A DNA stretch of 64,000 nt from Diadema setosum (taxonomy: Eukaryota > Echinodermata > Echinoidea > Diadematoida > Diadematidae), in assembly GCF_964275005.1 (NCBI RefSeq), contig NC_092695.1, positions 11,051,697 through 11,115,696 on the forward strand. The letters run 5' to 3'. Position numbers and translations under genes: made by a program. Positions 32,133 to 43,600 of the stretch are shown here, piece by piece. The first letter of the stretch is position 1, and each line of letters starts with the position of its first letter. The notes under the pieces are model-generated. The model was given only the letters and a program-made list of their open reading frames with translations, was not told the origin of the DNA and searched no databases.

Positions 32133-33686
32133 ATATTTGCCAACATACAAATGAAACGTATAGATTATGCACATTAAAAACCTGCTGAATTTTACCATAT
32201 TTGTACATGTATGTGGGTGCCATGAACAAACTTGAAACTGCAATTACTCATCTACTGAACTCATAACATATTACAGTGCTTGACTTAATGACTTTCAGTT
32301 CTAGAAAACATTTCTACAAATTCCTTGATTTGGGGGCTCCCCCCCCCCCCCCTTTCCCCTGCAAGACCATCTTTCTGGGTAAGATGACAAAAATGCTTCT
32401 GTGAGTGTGACGTATGCTACATGTGGATGCTGCCTCCGCAGTCTAACACACAGCACACATCAATGTGCACATACATGTATAGATGACAGAAATTTTACAG
32501 ATTAATCTTTTATTAAATTGTCTTCTCAATCGGACATCAAAACTTTTGCTCTTTCGAGGAGTCAGTAATTTAGTATCCCATTAAAAGAGTTCAGTGTTTC
32601 ACCATAACCCTATTTATGTTGTATAAAAAGGAGATTTTACAGGTGGGGGGGGGGGGGGTGGAGCAGTGTTGACAATGGATATCACCCTTATACTGAAGTT
32701 TGAATCTCTTGATAAAGAGAACCCTTTGCCCCACAAACTGCCATTCACAATCACAGTAGTAAACTGGGGTCTCACCCATGCAAACTAATTTTTACAATAT
32801 GTTGTTTTCAGAAGTCATTGAAAGAGAAATCACAACAACCCCCAAGTGAAAGTTTATAGACATTATTCAGGCTTCAAGGAAGATCCAGTGGTATGGCCAA
32901 ATGTTCTTTTTAACCCTTGAAGCTGTGATACAGACAGATATACATGTATGTACCACCACATGAAATCGGAGACACCATCGAGAGGTAGAGGGACATCCAG
33001 TGTAATGTAAAGCAAGATATTTTCTCTGCATGCAATTTTTTTGCAAATTACCACTGGCACTCTATGCACATAGTGTAGACAAGAACTTTCACATGCATTT
33101 TAATTTTGCCAATCTTTGCTCTTGCAAAATGTGCAAAATTAGAATGCGTGTGAACATTTCTTGTTTCACAGTATAAATAAAGAAAAACTTCATTTCATGT
33201 TCAGGCTTGCGTACATGGAACGTTTTTCGTCGTGTGTGTGGGGGGAGGTGGGAGGGCAAGATGTGATAGTTTTTTGTTTTTGTTTTCAGTGGTCCTTTTT
33301 ATTAATTCCATTTCCTTTGAATATAGAAGTTTAAAAAAAAATTAATATCATACATGACATTTGTCATAAATGTTCATGCATGTACAAAACATATTCCATG
33401 AAAACAAGAATAATCATTCAATTCATTTTAAGGCAGAAATCAAGCAGAAAAAAAAAATAGGATGAATTATCCGGTCAAGTTCTTTTTAACTAGAAAAAAA
33501 AAATAATACTAATAAGTACATGTGCAATCATAGGCAAATTAGCCAAGCACTAAAAAAGAAAAACAGAAAATGGAATCTCTATTATATTAAAAGAACAACA
33601 GCAAAAAAAAAACAAAAACAAACAAACCTACCCTCGTTCCCACCTCGTTCCAACCTTCCCAGTGCTGTTGGTTGGGTCAAGGGTCT

Positions 33687-33708
33687 CACACACACACACA
33701 CACACACA
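33687..33708 (+). repeat. (CA)n microsatellite
   Basis: Short CA run. Confidence 0.9.
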
Positions 33709-33795
33709 AACACACTTTCAAAAGAAAGAAATTACAGGGTGTAGCTCTCCAAAGTCACAAGGTTCTCTTGCAATTTTTCTGCCCATTTCTTCTCT

Positions 33796-34034
33796 CTCTC
33801 TCTCTCTCTATATATATATGTATATATATATATTTCTTTTATCTTTTATTTTTTTATGATTTATTTATTTATTTTATTTTTATTTTATTCTATTTTATTT
33901 TTATTTTTTGTTTATTTTATTTTTATTTTATTTTATTTTATTATTTTATTTTATTTTTTTTTTATTTTTTTTTTATTTTTATTTTTATTTTTATTTATTT
34001 ATTTTTTTTTTTTTTTGGGGGGGGGGGGGGGGGG
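33796..34034 (+). repeat. Compound simple-sequence tract (TC)n-(TA)n-(TTTTA)n-(G)n
   Basis: TC and TA dinucleotides are followed by about 180 bp of T/A-only sequence and then about 20 consecutive G. The long reading frames seen here are artefacts of composition. Confidence 0.9.
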
Positions 34035-34194
34035 TTCCAGACCCCTTACATGAAATTTTTGTGATCCCTAGCCCCAGAACCTTGGCCACAGGAAGTGGTA
34101 GGTATACTCTGAGGGTTTGTCTTATTGTGATTGTGAGCCTCTAAAGACTCACAAAACAAAACAAATTAAAAACAAAAGGAAATATCCCCCCAAA

Positions 34195-34280
34195 ATACAC
34201 ACACAAAAACACATACACACACACACACATACACACACACAAAACACAAAACACAAAACACAAAAATACAAAACAAAAAC
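34195..34280 (+). repeat. (CA)n and A-rich (AAAACAC)n tract
   Basis: CA dinucleotides interrupted by A runs. Confidence 0.85.
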
Positions 34281-35113
34281 AAAAATGAAACAACAAATAA
34301 GGCTCACGTGGTATAGAATTCACTGACTGAAGATATTTTATTTGTGCAATACAACTAACATGTACAAAACATGTCTCCATTGGCAGAAATGCACAATATC
34401 CCATCCATGACATCTCGCACACTCTTCAAAAATATTTCCTTTTTCCCTTTCCTCTTTTCCTTCTGCCTTGCTTGTCCAACACTACAGAAAATATTTCATA
34501 GCTGATGAATGCCTGATGATCATTACACAAAACAATGAAGAAGATATCAGATATAGCTGCATAACCGCAGGAACAGTGTTAGACAGGATCGAAGTCAAAA
34601 CCCTCCTGTCATTGATGAATGCTTCGCATTAGATCCAAACTTGAATTCAGAGCAAGTTTGACTTTTGCCAAAGTCAGCATGCTATGCTGTACATCTGATA
34701 CGAGGCCCTGTACGTATTGCAATGTGACTACACACAAAAATTCAAAGGCCCACATTCAGATAGAAATACATTTTACATGTTAATAGGCTGTAGTACGGAA
34801 TGTTGGCTCCTGTTCAAAGGAACACATTGCAACACACACAAAGAGATGTTTCTCATGAAGAAATACATAGTTTTCTCTTGAAGTTCATACAATGAGGGCA
34901 ATAGAATAAATTTTTCACTACATGAGAAATTCTAAATGCCTATATTTCATTTCCAAACTAAACAGAACATGGTGAGAAAATGGGTCAAAAAATTTAGAGT
35001 ATAAGAATTAAAGAAAAAAAAAAAGACATGCTTTTTTCAAGAGGACAGCACAGTCAAAACTGAGCCTTTAAATTTCTATTACATGTACAGGAGGCATTGA
35101 TTGAATGCCTGGT

Positions 35114-35272
35114 TACTGTAAAACCAGCAATTATCACATGCATGAAACTTTCACTAATTTGGTGAGCCACATTTCACAAACGTTTCTGTCCACACAATCC
35201 AGTAGATGTAATATTCTGGTAATATTTTCAATTTGTGAAAGTTTCATGCACTAATGTTTTGGTTTTACAGTA
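35114..35272. mobile_element. TACTGTAAAACC-type MITE
   Basis: TACTGTAAAACCAGCAATTA on the left; the right end reads on the other strand TACTGTAAAACCAAAACATT. The near-palindromic interior contains 'tgcatgaaactttcac' and its inverse. Confidence 0.7.
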
Positions 35273-36138
35273 CATGTATTTTCACATTTTCTGTTTGCAT
35301 TGCCATAATGAAGAACAAGAAACATGGATATCAATCATAATAAATTCTGATGCTGTTGTACTGACTTAGCTCTCATATTAAACAAAGTCTACCAACTTTT
35401 GATATAACTAAAATGCTTGAAGAAATTAGTTTATTTCATGCATATTCAGTCAAGCTCTTGTGACCAGCAACACCTCCTAGATGTCTTTATGTGCCACAAG
35501 CTACAAAACAGCATCAGTGAATAACAGGAAAAGAGGAAATTCTCAAATTTTATGGATCTCCCAAACAACAAGAGATGCAGAAAAATTTCAAAAGTGTCTC
35601 TCACTCCTTGTTTATGGTTTGTATTTGTCATCATTACACATAATCCCACTTGTAATATTTTTGCAGTGTAGTATAGCAGCTAAGACTGATGGATTTGTTG
35701 AGATTGAAAATTATGGTAGTGTGTTAAAAACAGCGTAGATTACAAGTTTATGCCTCGGTTAATATCGCCTTTTGTCTTCTGCACCATATTCATCCACAAT
35801 GCCACCAGTCAGTGGTGGGGAGCGGTGACTAGGACAGGGGTGAAAACCTGGACTCCCTACTAACATGTCAGTGCTTGCATGACAATTCAAAATGTCAGCT
35901 AGCATGGAAAAGGAATGGCACATGCAACATTTAGACATTCCTAACGTTCAGTTAATGGGGTTAAGAGAGAAATAAATCATATTCATTTGGTTTCATCCTT
36001 CCATCAGAGCAATGCAGTAGAATAGCACACCTGAACTAAACTTCACCCTACCAAAAAAAAAGTTTCATTCCTGTTGGTTGCTGTCGATAAGATCAATCTT
36101 TTTAGTGCCTGTCAATATTCCTGTCAAAAGCGACTTAA

Positions 36139-36905
36139 CCCTATTCTAACTGGGGGGGGGGTCAAATTGACCCCCCCCTCGACGTTTCGCGCCACGATTT
36201 CGCAACGCGCAAAGCTTTTGCCGCGTTGTTTCACGACTTTTTTCATTGAAGTCTCCCGCATATTTTGAGACCAAATTTGCGACGTCAGGGTATACCGTTT
36301 TGAAGTTACGCAATGTTTTGCATATGCATGTCAACCAAAAAACAGCTCAAATTCATGATATCGTGTACAAATCCAATGCAAATTGTGTTTTTTGGTTAAA
36401 TTGATATAGATTAGATTATTTCAACTTTTAACCACTGAAATTAATCAATTCTAGTGTAGATAAGCCTGAAAAAGTGCCTGCAACAAGTTTGGGCAAAAAA
36501 AGAATAGAAAACAAAAGGTCGAAAAAACAATAAAATACATAAGAAATTAACAGAACAATAAAAAACAAAAGAAATTAACTTCAATTGAGCTATTTTTTTA
36601 CTTGAAAATTGTTTGATGTGTCTTGAGGAATTCTGACACAAAAATTTAGCAATCCTCCAGTCTTTTTAATGGAGTTATAGGTGAAAATATGATTTCATGC
36701 ACAAATTTGCATAATTAATTTATTAAAAATAGAAAGGCAATATTTTTCTATTGTATGACGATGTAATCTTGTAGTTGACATCCAGCTCTATCTTCAGGCA
36801 AAATTTCGCGGCGATCGTGCGATCGGCGGCCGAGATCTGAAGGGGGGGTCAAATTGACCCCCCCTCAGTAAAAACGTGGTCTCAAATAGCCCAGTTAGAA
36901 TAGGG
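36139..36905. mobile_element. piggyBac-like MITE with terminal hairpins (member 1)
   Basis: TTAA (36135-36138, 36906-36909) flanks CCCTATTCTAACTGGG and its exact inverse. Just inside each end is a G-run/C-run hairpin with core GTCAA-A-TTGAC (36159-36172 and 36847-36860). TTAA plus CCCT ends match piggyBac-type elements. No transposase ORF; 767 bp. The internal 'acttttttcattgaagtctc' and 'gcgatcgtgcgatcggcggc' blocks are shared with the members at 54 kb. Confidence 0.75.
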
Positions 36906-37510
36906 TTAATCATACAGCTGAGGAAATATTAAGCAGGGCTCAAGGGTATTCAATCTATCTACTATCTAAATGTGATGAAGTTCAGTTATCAGTGCAATGC
37001 ACTTTTGTAAGGAAATCCAGATATCACCAATTGCAGCTGTCCTTCCCTTTGGCACTGTGCATGACAACTTCCATTCTGATAGAAACCCTGCCATGCATAT
37101 TCATGAGTTCAAGTAGTTCCATACCATTAACAATGACATCATAAAGGTACTTTAGGTAGAGTCATCAGCACATAATTCATAACATCACAACATGGTGCTG
37201 CAATGATTTCAAACTGGCATGTTGAAGTTAGAACTGGGCAGGAAAAACAGCGATATTGCCTCTGCGATGACTACATCAGAGACTGGTAGGTATTTTTCAG
37301 CCATGCATATCCAGATTGCAAACTCTCCTGAACAGACGGTGACAGACTGGTAGCAACCACATTGCATCAGCACAACCTGCTTCGTACTGTGAAATCTTGC
37401 TGCTTCCAGAAAATAGTGTCCAATTGCTGTGGCCTGCCATGTTTCAATAGGTTAGATTGAACTGTCCAAGCTCGTGAAGAGGAGAAGAGCACTGTCTCTA
37501 TTTTCTTTTC

Positions 37511-37618
37511 TCACAAAATCTGGAGGATTTTCTTCAGTTCGATCATGACCTGCCAGTCCTGTTTCTCCAGATCTTCCCGGAAGTGATCTTTGACGGCGTC
37601 TATCGACTCGCGACTGAT
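37511..37618 (-). CDS. EIF5B: EIF5B last exon
   Basis: Residues 1171-1205 ([20 protein letters not shown]...) and TGA (tca at 37511-37513); end of domain IV, which binds eIF1A. Confidence 0.95.
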   Translation of the reverse strand: MSRESIDAVKDHFREDLEKQDWQVMIELKKILQIL

Positions 37619-40600
37619 CTGTTTGGGTTTAGATAATGATAACAAAGATTTATCATGATGGATGTATGAGGGATTTATCTGACAGATCAAAACAGCATCG
37701 GCAGCTTTCTGCCAACTACAGCTACCGACTTAGAGGTTTTGTACACATGACTAGGACCCATTGATTATTGGTTTTTTCTTCTTCTGTTTTTTAACATACA
37801 GAACATACAGAATTACCAATTGAAAGCACCATACAGAAGTTCAATGAACAGACGTCTGTTTTCTTGCTTAGGGCCCTGTTTCATAAAGCTATTTGTAAAG
37901 TTACGAACAACTTACAAGCGACTGGTGATCAGTTCTGATGTGCTATACTTATCAGAATTTCCATAATTCAGCACAAGAACTGATCACCAGTCGCTCTTAT
38001 TAACCCGTTGAGGACGAGTCCCGAGTATACTCGGGCAGGTGTCTATGGGAAATGCGTGTTGTAGCAAAATCAAACCGTCCTCAACGGGTTAAAGTCGTTC
38101 ATAACTTTACAAACAGCTTTATGAAACGGCCCCAGGTCAGTTTTGAAAGATATGTTTTTGTTTGTTTTATTTCTACACTTTTCAAAAAGATATGTTGTTA
38201 TTAACGTAGGTACAGATGTCATATCTAGTATAACCTTACTCCATTATTGCATAATACGCTGTAAACAATGAAAGTCTTGATGAAAGTGTCAAACAAAGAG
38301 GGCATGACTAAAATTCACTTGCAAGGCATAGATATCTAAATACAAAAAGACTGCTCTCCCATATGCGGGTCTCACTACAAACATCTGAATGGTACTGAAT
38401 CCCAGAGTAACTGGTTCACACTCGTACTGGTGTACGTACACTAAGATTTACATTAGACTACTTCATCTCTGGATGAAAATATTCCCTTCATCTGTTACCT
38501 TGCTTATTAACATGTCGTTGTGGTCAAAGTGTCTGCCGTACATCTTGGGGGCGTCGCCGGACACGTTTTCGATCTTGATGCAGATCTCCTGGCCCTTGCG
38601 GGCCGTCTCCAGCGGCTTGTGGTTCATCTCCAGACTGCTGACCACACCAAGCTCACAATTCTGGGGGGAAAAATCACAAGAAACTTATAACACCATCTCA
38701 CTCGACACAAGCAATGAGCAGTACACATCCAGTCCAACACCTGTTCTACAGAGGTACTGTGTTCAGGTATTTGATGGGAGGATTGGTAATAATCATCACA
38801 GCAAGAAAGCAGTCCTCACCCTTCACATACATGCTCATTCTTCTTCTTTTCTTTTCTTTTTTTTTTTAAATAGTAATTTGTATGGTAGAGAGAACCAGGC
38901 TTTCTGTGCTTTTTTTTTTCTTTTTCAAAATTGCTAATTTTCCTGCCTTTCTAAAGTACAGCTGTAACTACATTGAGATGTTGAAGAAAAATTTTTGTTC
39001 TTTTTACTCGCAAAAAAAAGATATATCATCATGGAAATATTCTGAATAACTCTCAAACACAAAAAAGTGAAAAGCCGAGGGCCACATAAGGCACCAGCAA
39101 ATGCAAGACAATGTGAGAATACATCAAGACTGGTGCTGTCTACCTGATTACTCTACACATTATAACAACAACACAAACAAAAATATCTGAAATCCTCCAG
39201 TGAAATAACAAATTATCATTCTTACAATACTACTTACTATACCACATTTCATCAACCTATTCAATATCTGACCCCAGAAACAAAACAAAGTAAAACTCCA
39301 CACTAAGTCTGTTAGGGGTAGGTCTGATCTGAACATGTGAGTTTCACTTTTAATATACGTGTAGTAAAGGCCACTGCTGCAAACTTTTGTTGAATTCTCA
39401 TGACAATACAGGTATGCATTAAAAGAACTACTGGCGTAACATGCAAGATGTTCCTCTTGTCACTTGCCTTTCTGTCCTGGCATTAAAAAATCTTGTCACC
39501 CTTTTAACATGAAAGGGGAAAAACATTCCACATCATGCAATTTCCAGTTTCCAACTAACCTCTCTGCTCGGCACAATAATGGGAGTGCCTTGCTTCACGA
39601 TACCCCCTTCCACCACCACGCCCATGACGATGGGGTTGCGGGCGTTGAAGATGCACTGCGGCAGGATGCGTAGCTTGCAGGGGAAGACGGCGATGTGCTT
39701 GTATTGCTCGCGGTTGCGCTTCTTCACCTCGTCGCGGTATGCCATGAAGCTGTCAAAGAGGTGGTAGATGATGTCGGCCTGGAAGATGCGGATGTTCTCG
39801 CGGTCGGCCAGCTCCTGGGCGTCTCTCTCCACCTTGACGTCGAAGGCGAGGATGACTGCATACCTTGGTGCACATCAAGAAAAGATTCTTTCTTGCAAGA
39901 CAGGTTCTCTTGATGGAAAAGAACATACTGGTGCATTGAAGTAAATACCAACAAACTCCCCTTCATTTCTATAGTCTGTTGAGGTTGCAACACTTAAATT
40001 TCTTGGGCATGGTTGCAATAACTGTTTTTGCCCATGCACTGCATTGCAAGAGAGCTTTTTAAGATGTTTAAATACTGTACACCAAAAAAAGTGCTTACAT
40101 GGGGCTTTCATGATATATATTGTAGAAAAAGACACATTAATTTTGCTGAACACAGTTTTCTCCCAGAACATTTTACTGTATTAATTTAATTTGCACTGAT
40201 GTCAAATAACGCCTTTTGTCACACATTATGACAAAACTGATCTTTGGCAATATTATCTTTGTTGTTACCTTTTTTTGTAAGTCCTGACTATGTATTTCAG
40301 TGACACCACAAAGGCTTTGAGGATAGTGTAGTTTTTATCCTTGTACAAGATTCAAATTAATGAACTAAAACTGACTAGGGATTAAGGGAAATTTGAAGAA
40401 ACATTTACCCAGTGTCACAACATTATACTTTAGAGAGTACATGGAAAAAATAGCCTTGTGCTGTCTTGCAATACTAAATCTTTGCCAAACCTACAAGATT
40501 TTGACCTGAATTCTGATGCATCCTCACTGGCTTATACTGCAATTGTGACAAGTCAGAAGGGCCTGCAAAACAGTTTGGAAACTGAACATGTATGCTCAAC

Positions 40601-43600
40601 ATATGAAATATCTGGAACAACAATCATGAGCATGTACTGCTTGAAAGAAAAGTTTTTAAAGAATTTCTCATGAATTAGTAGCTTAGCATCTTATTACAGT
40701 GAAGAATAGCAGACTTACTGGCTGTCGTGTTCCAACATGACAGAGGCCTTCATTACATCCTTCTTGTGCACTGGCCCAATGTTGATACCCGAATACTGTG
40801 AAATTAAGTGTGAACATACTGGTTAAACTCTGACAAGATCCCTGGGTTCACATTAGCCCCTGCAACGCTGTGGGACTTTCTCCTCGAAAAACCATAATGT
40901 GAACGTTTGGTGGGACTTCCCCCTCCCCCCGGAGCAAGTCAGGTCTGGGGAAGAAATATGGAGGGGAGAGTGACTTTCAGCCGTAATTGATAGCACCCAG
41001 CTGTATCCATCTAGTGTGCACATGCGCCAAGTCTGGTTTCAAGTGGCAGGGCTCGCCCCACACCCTGATTGCCCCCGCAGTTCGGGGACAATCGAGAAAG
41101 CAATTATTTGAATCGTCAGTCGTAAAAAGGATAAGATCTGTGGTGACTGTCGCTGCGATGCAGGGACCAATGTGAATGCAGAGACAATCACAGTTGTGCC
41201 ACTAAAATCAAAATATTTTGAACAAATAAATCAACTAACACCAGCTTAATTCACCCAATGACTTTATCAGTAGTTGGCTTAATTCACCTAATGGCCTTAT
41301 CAGCAGTCATAATGTTCTTATCATTCTTCTTTGATACTACTTGAATGTGCATTATTGTATACTATATTGTTCCTTTCATTTCTCTGGCAAATCAAAATAA
41401 CTCATCTTCTGGGATTGCCTTCACACACAGTGGAGATACAAGGATATGAACTCACTGGAATTTTTGACGTCCTAAGGAACTCGAGGAGAGCCTCGAGGGA
41501 GCCCAGCGTGGACGCCTGGACGTAGACACCCCTCTCGGAGAGCTTGATGCTGGTGAGAACAGTCTTCAGTAATTGAGAAACCTCTTCCTGTAGGAGAGGA
41601 AACAACAAACACATGGTGCAGATGATGACGGATAGGTATGCAGATCCAGGGAAGGATCATTAGCATGTGATAATCATTCAAGAGTTGGGGGGGGGGGGGT
41701 TAAGAAACTAAACTATGCACAGGTGTGAACAGAAAAACTGGGAGATGAACACAGGTTGGAAAAGAATAATGTAAACTTAGAATTAAAAAAAACAAAACAA
41801 AATGGATTTTCTACATGATTGATGAAGAAAGCTGCAGTATATTGTGGGGAAACTCCTTAAAAATTCCTGCATCAGTAATACTTGGTAACCTTGAACCATG
41901 GGTTATCTTGAGAATCTCCACATTATCCTTGCTTACAGTATCACATTGTGGGAAAGAACTCCTCAATAATTCCTGAATCGGTATACAGTCAAACCTGTCT
42001 ATAACGACCACTGTCTATAGCGACCACTTGCCATATGCGACCACTTAACACAATTCCCCCCAAGAGAAGAGCCATGTTAACAACCCTGTCTATAGCGGCC
42101 ACCTGTCTGCAACGGCCACTTTTTTCGTCCCCCTTGGGGTGGCCGCTATGGACAGGTAAATTTGACTGTACTTGCATTGCCAATGCACAACTGGGTTACC
42201 TTGAGAATCTCAACCTCATCTTGCTCCTCTGCAACCAGCATTGGCAGTCCAGCTAGTGCTTTCTCCAGGTCCTTAGCAGCCACCTTCACTCCCTGGGCAC
42301 CAGTGATCTCCTTGTGGCTCTCATACTGGTTCTACAAATACAAAGGGCATTACAGAACGTTACAAGTGGTAGACCGAGGGACAGAGTTGGACCACACATA
42401 AAGAGCTTCTACCGCACTGTCCTCGGGAGTGCAACTGCATTGTATACACTTTTATTGAATATCCCTGCATCATAGAAGTCTCATCAGACATGGACATTAA
42501 ATAAGAGAGTTTGGAAACTCTAAAGCTTTAGCAACAATACCTTCAAATGGCAATCCTCACATTGGTACATTGACAATTAAAAAATCTAGAATTCATACCT
42601 ACTTCTGAGCCTAAGGTATGATGAAACCTGTAATCTCAACCCTAAAACAGCCGGAGCGGGTTGAATCAACCCCCGCGCAACATTTTCCACAACCGTTCTG
42701 TCGTGTAAAATTTTTTGTCCACGCCGCTCGCCGACTTCCTACTTTCAAGTCTCGCACATCTTATGACACCATTTTTGCAAAAAAATGGGCATACTGATAC
42801 AATGCTGCATGACCTTTTATACCTGCTTGTCAGACCGGAAATGGCTCAAATATGTGATTTTGTGTATCAAGTCAAATTAATGCAAATGGAGTTTCTCACC
42901 TTTATATTTAAAAGTATATTATTATTTTCATGTTTACTGGCTGTAATCAATTCATTTTCAATAGCCTTACCTTAACTCGGAGCTCCTTTAGGGGCTGGGG
43001 CATGAGCAAGCTCCTGACCTGGGACACGATGGGTCCCTCCTGGCCCGCTACCACGATGGTGTCCCCCTCCCGAAGTCTGCCATTCACCAGCACCACGTCG
43101 ATGGTCGTGCCAAGTCCTGGGAGGGATTTCACCTGGTTGCAAATGAATATCAAAGCACAAACTGGCTCAAAACATGCAGTAATACTGCACATTGAATAAG
43201 GTGGTGTGAAGTATGAAGTTCATGACGAGGTTTCTTGACCACATGATTTCACAACGTGCTTCCAATTATTGTGACCACACATGCAGTTACCATGACGGCA
43301 GCTAGCCAGCAACCAATTAGCTGTGAGTACTTAAGTTGGTGCTATGAATCCTATGATACAAATTTATGACAGATCAAATACTTCTTGCCTATGTATCTGT
43401 ACATCCCTTTTCATGAATGGAAATGTCATGACAATTTTTTGTGTGCATGTGAATTAGTAGAAAACAGCATTAGGACAATTGTGGTGCACGAATCTAAGAG
43501 CCTGCGAATATGTCTTTGAACCGCCCATTGTAAAAATTTGACAACATTTACACTAGCTGGAGGGACAATCAGGGTTTGGCCTCTTACCTCTAGGGTGGTA

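Larger units (their letters stand above)
30311..37510. other. SDAD1 3' flank / EIF5B 3' flank (convergent intergenic)
   Basis: No exon is supported. The two genes' 3' UTRs must lie here. On the EIF5B side, TTTATT at 34337-34342 and 35430-35435 (AATAAA on the minus strand) are possible polyadenylation signals. MITEs at 31643-32132, 35114-35272 and 36139-36905 and the simple repeats at 33.7-34.3 kb are listed separately. Otherwise this is AT-rich unique-looking sequence. Confidence 0.6.

Noticed and set aside
33672..34144. Overlapping plus-strand frames rich in Phe/Tyr/Leu
   Set aside because: Products of the T/A-only and CA/TC simple-sequence tract.
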